A stretch of 64,000 nucleotides of DNA, taken from assembly GCF_900090145.1 (NCBI RefSeq), contig NZ_FMHI01000010.1, positions 124,001-188,000 of the forward strand, given 5' to 3'. Every line of letters starts with the position of its first letter. The stretch's first letter is position 1. The notes below the pieces were generated by a model. That model was not told the DNA's origin. It was given only the letters and a program-made list of their open reading frames with translations, and searched no databases. The translations under genes and the position numbers were made by a program. Below, piece after piece: positions 59,330-64,000 of the stretch. Origin of the DNA: Streptomyces sp. WMMB 322 (lineage in GTDB: Bacteria; Actinomycetota; Actinomycetes; Streptomycetales; Streptomycetaceae).

Positions 59330-59362
59330 GCCTCCCATCGTGCCGCACCGGCCCCGGGCGCC
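59312..59362. repeat. imperfect direct repeat, copy A (ABM 5' end)
   Basis: This stretch matches 60360-60410 at about 85 percent over 51 bp without gaps. It covers the first codons of the ABM gene and its upstream sequence. The paired copy covers the 3' end of the EcfS gene and a truncated start. The two copies bracket the methyltransferase gene. Confidence 0.75.
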
Positions 59363-59516
59363 CGGGCGCGGCCGGGGTACTTCGCGGGCGGCGTGCTGGA
59401 CGGCGAGCCGGAACCGCTGCCCGTCCTTCGCTCCACGGTCTGCGTCGGCGTCGACGTCTGCGTGGACGAAGCGAACGTCTGCGTCGACGAACCGGTTGCC
59501 GGACCGGGTGCCGGCC

Positions 59517-60287
59517 TCAGGACGGCTTGCGCCACACGGAGATGTGTTTCGGGGAGTCCGGGCCGAACGGCGTTCCGTCCCAGTCCGCGACGCGACGTTC
59601 CAGGTCGAGCCCGGCGATCCGTGCCATCAGGTCGAGCTCCGCGGGCCAGGCGTACCGGTGCCGGGAGTTGCCGCGGCGGTAGCGGCCGTCTCCCCCGGAC
59701 TCCGTCCCGGGGGACCCCGAGCCGTCGCGGGTGAAGTGGTGGGAGACGAGGATCTGCTCGACCAGGTCGAAGGTGTCGAAGCCGAGATGCCGCTCGGAGA
59801 CGTCGAACGGCACCGCGACCTGGCCGGGCGGCAGGAACCGCAGGGGCGGCACGCCCAGCTCGATGACGAATCGGCCGCCGGGTGACAGATGGCGTGCGGC
59901 GTTGCGGAAGCACTCGACCTGCTCGTCCTGCGTGAGCAGGTTCGAGATCGTGTTGTAGACGAGGTAGACCAGGGTGAACTCGCCGGGGACGACGGTCGTG
60001 GCCATGTCCCCGATGGTCACCGGGAGGGTGTCCTCGTCGGCCTTGCGCCGCAGGACCGCCGCCATGTGCTCGGACAGTTCGATGCCCGCCACGGGCACGC
60101 CGCGCTCCCGGAGCGGGACAGCCACTCGTCCGGTTCCGACGGCGAACTCCAGCGCCCGTCCCTCTCCGGCGAGTTCGGCGAGGAAGTCGAGAGTGGGGCC
60201 GAGAACGGCGGCCGAGGCCATCTCGTTCTCTTCCTCGGCGTCGTAGCGTTCGGCGGCCGCACGGGACCACAGCTCACTGGTCGTCAT
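59517..60287 (-). CDS. SAM-dependent methyltransferase
   Basis: This 256-residue class I methyltransferase has motif I ALEFAVGTGRVAVPLRERG, the acidic residue in AGIELSEHMAAVL, and later strands RFVIELGVPPLRF and AWPAELDLMARIAG. Small-molecule substrates are typical; none can be assigned here. The start is ATG 60287, without a strong ribosome site. It sits between two copies of a 51-bp repeat and interrupts what otherwise looks like an EcfS-ABM junction. Confidence 0.9.
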   Translation of the reverse strand: MTTSELWSRAAAERYDAEEENEMASAAVLGPTLDFLAELAGEGRALEFAVGTGRVAVPLRERGVPVAGIELSEHMAAVLRRKADEDTLPVTIGDMATTVVPGEFTLVYLVYNTISNLLTQDEQVECFRNAARHLSPGGRFVIELGVPPLRFLPPGQVAVPFDVSERHLGFDTFDLVEQILVSHHFTRDGSGSPGTESGGDGRYRRGNSRHRYAWPAELDLMARIAGLDLERRVADWDGTPFGPDSPKHISVWRKPS

Positions 60288-60329
60288 GGGCGGTCACTCT
60301 GCCGGGTGGCGATGAGCCTGTCGACGCAA

Positions 60330-60377
60330 TTACCGTTCCGCCGGCTCCGCGCGCCCATCGGCCTTCACGACGCTCAT
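60330..60377 (-). pseudogene. truncated ABM start, 15 codons
   Basis: ATG 60377 opens MSVVKADGRAEPAER and then meets TAA. The first codons match the ABM start (MSIVKI), and the ATG overlaps the EcfS stop as ATGA. I read it as the leftover 5' end of an ABM-like gene from the duplication that now flanks the methyltransferase gene. Confidence 0.6.
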
Positions 60378-60410
60378 GCCTCCCGCCCTGCCGTACCGGT
60401 CCCGGGCGCC
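60360..60410. repeat. imperfect direct repeat, copy B (EcfS 3' end)
   Basis: Second copy of the 51-bp repeat described at 59312-59362. It includes the EcfS C-terminal codons (APGTGTAGREA) and the ATGA that starts the truncated ABM. Confidence 0.75.
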
Positions 60411-61273
60411 GGTTGCCGCGCGGCCCCCTGCGGTACGAAGGCGGGCGCGGCGTCGAAGGCCGCGCGGCGGGTGGCGCGGCGCAGGGCCCGCAGGACGGTG
60501 CTGCCGAGGGTGAGGACGAGGACCACCGTCAGCGTGGCGCGGGGAAGGTCCCAGCCGAGGGACGTGGCCAGTACGTAGGTGAGGAACCGTGCCAGGTTCT
60601 CCGGCACCGGGTCGCCCGGGACGAAGGAGATGCCCGAGCCGAGACCGGCGATGTAGGGCCAGCCCTGGAGGTTCATCACCAGCCCGTACAGCAGGGCCGA
60701 GACCGCGCCGTAGAGCGCGAGCATCAGCAACTCGGGTCTGCCACGCAGTCGTTCGGCGCCGGGCAGCAGTCCCGCGCCCATGGCGACCCAGCCCATCGTG
60801 AGCATCTGGAACGGCATCCACGGTCCGGCGCCGCCCGTGAGCAGGGCGCCGGCGAACATCGACAGTGCGCCCAGTACGAAGCCGAAGCCGGGACCGAGGA
60901 CCCGTCCGGAGAGGACGATCAGGAAGAACATCGGCTCCAGGCCCGCCGTTCCCGCTCCCAGGGGGCGCAGCGCGGCGCCGGCCGCCGCGAGCACGCCGAG
61001 CATCGCGACCGCCTTGGCGTCCATGCCGGTGTCGGCGATCGTCGCGACGACGACCGCCAGCAGCAGCGGCAGCAGCGCCGCGAACAGCCAGGGTGCGTCC
61101 CGCGAATGCGCGAGCCCGGACGCGGAGTCGGCGAGCAGCGGCCAGCCGAAGGCGACGACGCCGGTGGCGCTGGTCAGTGCGAGCGCAGCGATCGAACGGG
61201 GACCGAGGCGGAGGGCGCGTGGGGCGCCGCCGGGGCCCGACGGGGAACTGCCGGTTGCGGAAGGCGAGTTCAC
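60374..61273 (-). CDS. ECF transporter S component (substrate-binding membrane unit)
   Basis: This 299-residue membrane protein is predicted to have about seven hydrophobic helices, among them WLFAALLPLLLAVVVATIA and PMFFLIVLSGRVLGPGFGFVLG. It fits the ECF-type S-component family. The start is GTG 61273, overlapping the stop of the ATPase gene by 4 nt (GTGA). It is the specificity unit of the ECF module with the A1A2 and T genes upstream. The vitamin or metal carried is unknown; no riboswitch is within the window. Confidence 0.85.
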   Translation of the reverse strand: MNSPSATGSSPSGPGGAPRALRLGPRSIAALALTSATGVVAFGWPLLADSASGLAHSRDAPWLFAALLPLLLAVVVATIADTGMDAKAVAMLGVLAAAGAALRPLGAGTAGLEPMFFLIVLSGRVLGPGFGFVLGALSMFAGALLTGGAGPWMPFQMLTMGWVAMGAGLLPGAERLRGRPELLMLALYGAVSALLYGLVMNLQGWPYIAGLGSGISFVPGDPVPENLARFLTYVLATSLGWDLPRATLTVVLVLTLGSTVLRALRRATRRAAFDAAPAFVPQGAARQPAPGTGTAGREA

Positions 61274-63105
61274 TCCGCTGCCTCCTCGGGGGAGCCGAGC
61301 GCCGCACGGACCTGGGGGACGGTGAGCCACCGCTGCGGGGCGAGGACCTTGGCGACCTGTGGTGCGAACGCCGGGGAGGAGGTGACCACTTCGGCGGTGG
61401 GACCGTCCGCGACGATCTCGCCCTGCGCGAGTATGACGACGCGGTGCGCGACCTCGGCCGCCAACTCGACGTCGTGCGTGGCCAGTACGATCGCGTGGCC
61501 CTCCCCGGCCAGCGTGCGCAGAATGCCGACGAGTCGGGACTTGGCCGCGTAGTCGAGGCCGCGAGTGGGCTCGTCCAGCAGGATCAACTGCGGGCGCGCG
61601 GTGAGGATCACGGCGAGGGCGAGCGCGAGCCGCTGGCCCTCCGACAGGTCGCGCGGGTGCGTCTGCCCGGCCACGTCCGGCAGCAGCACTGTGACCAGGT
61701 TCCGGCAGGTGCCCGCCTCGGCTGCGGCGTCCTGGTCCGCTGCCGCGCACTCGGCCTCGACGGTGTCCGCGTAGAGCAGGTCGCGCGGCTCCTGCGGGAC
61801 GAGGCCCGCGTGCCGCAGGAGGCGCCGGGGGTGCGTGGCTGCCGGAGCGAGGCGCTCGGGCCCGCCGACTGTCACCGCGCCGCCGGTCGGCGGGTGCACT
61901 CCCATGAGCGTGCCCAGCAGGGTGGACTTGCCCGCTCCGTTGCGTCCCATGAGCGCGACGGTCTGCCCCGGGCGGAGGGTCAGGTCCACGCCGCGCAGCG
62001 CGGTGACGCTGCCGCGGCGGAGGGTGAGCCCCGCGATCTGTGCCACCGGGGCCTCGTCGGTGCCGGTGTCTGCCGCCCGGCTTCCCTCTCGTTGTGCCCG
62101 GGGCTTCAGGGCCGTCCGGAGGCGCGCCAACGGGCCCGAGGTGACGGGGAGTTCGTCGTCGCTCCGGGTGACGGCCCGGCGCGGGGAGGGGGGTGGCGCC
62201 GGGTCCTCTCCGGCGCCGGGGACGCCGGCGGTGCCGTCCGTCCGGCCCTGCTCCGCGCGGTGTTCGGCGAGCCTGGCGCGCAGCGGCCCGGCTCTGCGGC
62301 GCGCGTCGCGCACGGACAGCGGCAGCGGCGACCATCCGGCGAGCCGCCCCAGTTCGACGACGGGCGGCCGGACCGGAGAGACGTCCATCTGCCCGGCGGG
62401 GTCGCCGAGTCGGGCCGGGGCGCCGGGCTCCGGCAGCAGCAGCACCTGGTCGGCGTAGTGGACGACGCGCTCCAGCCGGTGCTCGGCCATCAGCACCGTC
62501 GTGCCGAGGTCGTGGACGAGGCGCTGCAGCACCGCGAGCACTTCTTCGGCGGCGGCCGGATCGAGGGCCGACGTCGGTTCGTCCAGCACCAGCACGCGCG
62601 GGTGCGGGGTGAGCACGGAGCCGATCGCGACGCGCTGCTGCTGCCCCCCGGAGAGGGTGCTGATGGGACGCTCGCGCAGCTCGTTGAGGCCGAGGAGGTC
62701 GAGGGTCTCCTCGACGCGGCGCCGCATCGTGGCGGCGGGAAGGCCCAACGACTCCATGCCGTAGGCGAGTTCGTCCTCGACGGTGTCGGTGACGAAATGC
62801 GCCTGCGGGTCCTGTCCCACGGTGCCGACGACGTCGGCGAGTTCGCGCGGCTTGTGGGTGCGGGTGTCGCGTCCGGCGACCGTGACGCGGCCGTGCAGGG
62901 TGCCGCCGGTGAAGTGGGGCACGAGTCCGGAGACGGTGCCCAGCAGCGTGGACTTGCCGGCGCCGGACGGGCCGACCAGCAGGCACAGTTCGCCCTCCGG
63001 GATCTCCAGATCCACCTCTTGCAGGGCGGGCCGCGGCACCTCGCCGGGCCGCCCGGAGGCAGCGCCGGTGTCGTAGCGGACGGACACATGCTCGAAGCGG
63101 ATCAC
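61270..63105 (-). CDS. ECF transporter ATPase, fused A1-A2
   Basis: This 611-residue protein contains two ABC ATPase domains fused head to tail. First: Walker A GPSGAGKST, signature LSGGQQQRV, Walker B LVLDEPTSALD. Second: GRNGAGKST, LSEGQRLAL, LILLDEPTRGLD. A 120-residue Pro/Arg/Glu-rich linker joins them. It powers uptake through the EcfS and EcfT subunits. GTG 63105 overlaps the EcfT stop by 4 nt, as does its own stop with EcfS, so all three are coupled in translation. Confidence 0.93.
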   Translation of the reverse strand: MIRFEHVSVRYDTGAASGRPGEVPRPALQEVDLEIPEGELCLLVGPSGAGKSTLLGTVSGLVPHFTGGTLHGRVTVAGRDTRTHKPRELADVVGTVGQDPQAHFVTDTVEDELAYGMESLGLPAATMRRRVEETLDLLGLNELRERPISTLSGGQQQRVAIGSVLTPHPRVLVLDEPTSALDPAAAEEVLAVLQRLVHDLGTTVLMAEHRLERVVHYADQVLLLPEPGAPARLGDPAGQMDVSPVRPPVVELGRLAGWSPLPLSVRDARRRAGPLRARLAEHRAEQGRTDGTAGVPGAGEDPAPPPSPRRAVTRSDDELPVTSGPLARLRTALKPRAQREGSRAADTGTDEAPVAQIAGLTLRRGSVTALRGVDLTLRPGQTVALMGRNGAGKSTLLGTLMGVHPPTGGAVTVGGPERLAPAATHPRRLLRHAGLVPQEPRDLLYADTVEAECAAADQDAAAEAGTCRNLVTVLLPDVAGQTHPRDLSEGQRLALALAVILTARPQLILLDEPTRGLDYAAKSRLVGILRTLAGEGHAIVLATHDVELAAEVAHRVVILAQGEIVADGPTAEVVTSSPAFAPQVAKVLAPQRWLTVPQVRAALGSPEEAAE

Positions 63106-64000
63106 CGGGCGGGCTCCTCGTGTACGGGCGACGACGCGACTGCGGACGGTTCCGGGGCCGGTTCCCGAGCCGAAGTTGGTTCCGGGCCCGGTTCCGGGGC
63201 CGGGGAGGGCGCGACGAACGCCGGCAGCAGACCGGCCAGCAGCCCGGCCGCGGGCCACAGCGGGAACTGCGGTGCCGTCAGCGGCACCGCCTGCGGATGC
63301 AGCGCCTCCGGAAACGCGCTGCCCGCCGCCACCATCACCGCCCCGGTAGCCGCCCCGGAGAGGGAGACCAACCAGGCACGCGAACCGAAGAGTTCGGGCC
63401 GGTAGCGGCTGCGGATGCTGCGCCGCCCGCCAAGCCGCAGGCCGGCCAGCGCCAGCAGCACACCGGCGAGCAGCACCGGCAGGCCGTACACCGCGCCCTG
63501 CGCCGACAGCAGCGCGTACGTACCGGCACACACGCCGAGCAGCCCGCCGAGTGTGAGCAGGGTGGTCGTCCGGCGCACGGCGGGCGGGACTTCGGCACTG
63601 CGCCCGTAACCGCGTGCGTCCATCGCCGCGGCGAGGGCGACCGACCGCTCCAACGCGCCCTCCAGCACCGGCAGTCCGACCTGGAGCACCGAGCGGACGC
63701 CCTTGTCGGCGCGTCCCCGCAGACGTCGTGCGGCACGCAGCCGGCGCACGTCCGCGACCAGATTGGGCGCGAAAGTCATCGCGACGACGACGGCGACGCC
63801 TGCCTCGTAGAGCGCTCCGGGAAGGGACTTCAGCAGCCGGGCCGGGTTCGCGAGGGCGTTGGCGGCGCCCACACAGACCAGCAGGGCCGCCAGCTTCAGC
63901 CCGTCGTACAGCGCGAAGACCAGCCCTTCGGCGGTGACGCGTCCCCCGACCCGTACGCCCATCGCCCAGTCGGGCAGCGGCACTTCGGGCAGTACGACCA
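63102..64000 (-). CDS. ECF transporter T component, 5' end missing
   Basis: The C-terminal ~299 residues of a CbiQ/EcfT-type membrane protein; the reading frame stays open to the right edge, so the start is outside. The T-unit signature is AMDARGYGRS (the AxxARGxxR coupling box that contacts the ATPases), preceded by RGRADKGVRSVLQVGLPVLEGALERS. After it come further membrane helices and a Pro/Glu/Ser tail. It shares a 4-nt overlap with the ATPase gene. Confidence 0.88.
   Translation of the reverse strand, partial: VVLPEVPLPDWAMGVRVGGRVTAEGLVFALYDGLKLAALLVCVGAANALANPARLLKSLPGALYEAGVAVVVAMTFAPNLVADVRRLRAARRLRGRADKGVRSVLQVGLPVLEGALERSVALAAAMDARGYGRSAEVPPAVRRTTTLLTLGGLLGVCAGTYALLSAQGAVYGLPVLLAGVLLALAGLRLGGRRSIRSRYRPELFGSRAWLVSLSGAATGAVMVAAGSAFPEALHPQAVPLTAPQFPLWPAAGLLAGLLPAFVAPSPAPEPGPEPTSAREPAPEPSAVASSPVHEEPAR

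Overview
The window looks like a Streptomyces chromosome, or that of a very close relative. Base composition is very GC-rich and coding regions have strong third-position G/C bias. GTG and TTG starts are common, and many genes are typical of the genus: FasR with the fab cluster, long aceE, DUF3052, DUF4429, DUF574 and DUF1023 proteins, and Ter-domain genes. Most of it reads as core chromosome. I see no insertion sequence, transposase, integrase, prophage module or CRISPR array.

Layout. 1-4059 (minus): fasR-fabD-fabH-acpP-fabF, the type II fatty-acid initiation and elongation operon with its activator; fabF runs off the left edge. 4123-16433: accessory enzymes and regulation, namely a pirin, a serine hydrolase, a MerR/aldo-keto reductase pair, a two-component system flanked by two DUF1023 alpha/beta hydrolases, a DUF4429/SHOCT protein, and a TetR/DHA2 exporter pair. 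16755-21868: a secreted peptidase-inhibitor-like protein, aceE, DUF3052 and an AhpE/Bcp-type peroxiredoxin. 21996-31347: a tellurite/stress (Ter) locus with two TerD proteins, a DUF475 membrane protein, a TerA-like protein, a TerD protein with a Pro/Gln tail, and a translationally linked run of HpcH/HpaI-type lyase, fused phosphoribosyltransferase-TRSP-StiP protein and HAD hydrolase. 31379-36612: rhodanese-DUF2892, a large regulator-methyltransferase fusion, FmdB and a coiled-coil protein.

36839-41704: tRNA-Val(TAC), an APH(6)-like kinase, a possible gene remnant, and a two-gene unit joining an ATP-grasp ligase to a large protein whose C-terminal half carries a papain-like Gln/Cys/His/Asn constellation. 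That unit is the best candidate here for an undescribed system. 42161-45903: a HelD-family RNA-polymerase-associated ATPase and a baeRF2/Vms1-type protein. Between them lie three hairpins, one ending a predicted small RNA of about 94 nt that is divergent from the helicase. 46351-56293: DUF2267, a GH18 protein, DedA, PhoD-type phosphatase, a secreted HNH nuclease, a GDT1/UPF0016 Mn exporter behind a recognisable yybP-ykoY manganese riboswitch, a lipoprotein with an internal duplication, and a peptidoglycan-binding membrane protein.

56700-64000: a HAD phosphatase, two small proteins sharing an N-terminal motif, an ABM monooxygenase, a SAM methyltransferase bracketed by an imperfect ~51-bp direct repeat, and an ECF vitamin/metal transporter (S, A1A2 fusion, and T running off the right edge) with 4-nt overlaps.

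All family calls are from reading the sequence; no database search was run. Start sites were chosen by Shine-Dalgarno spacing and remembered family N-termini, and alternatives are stated.
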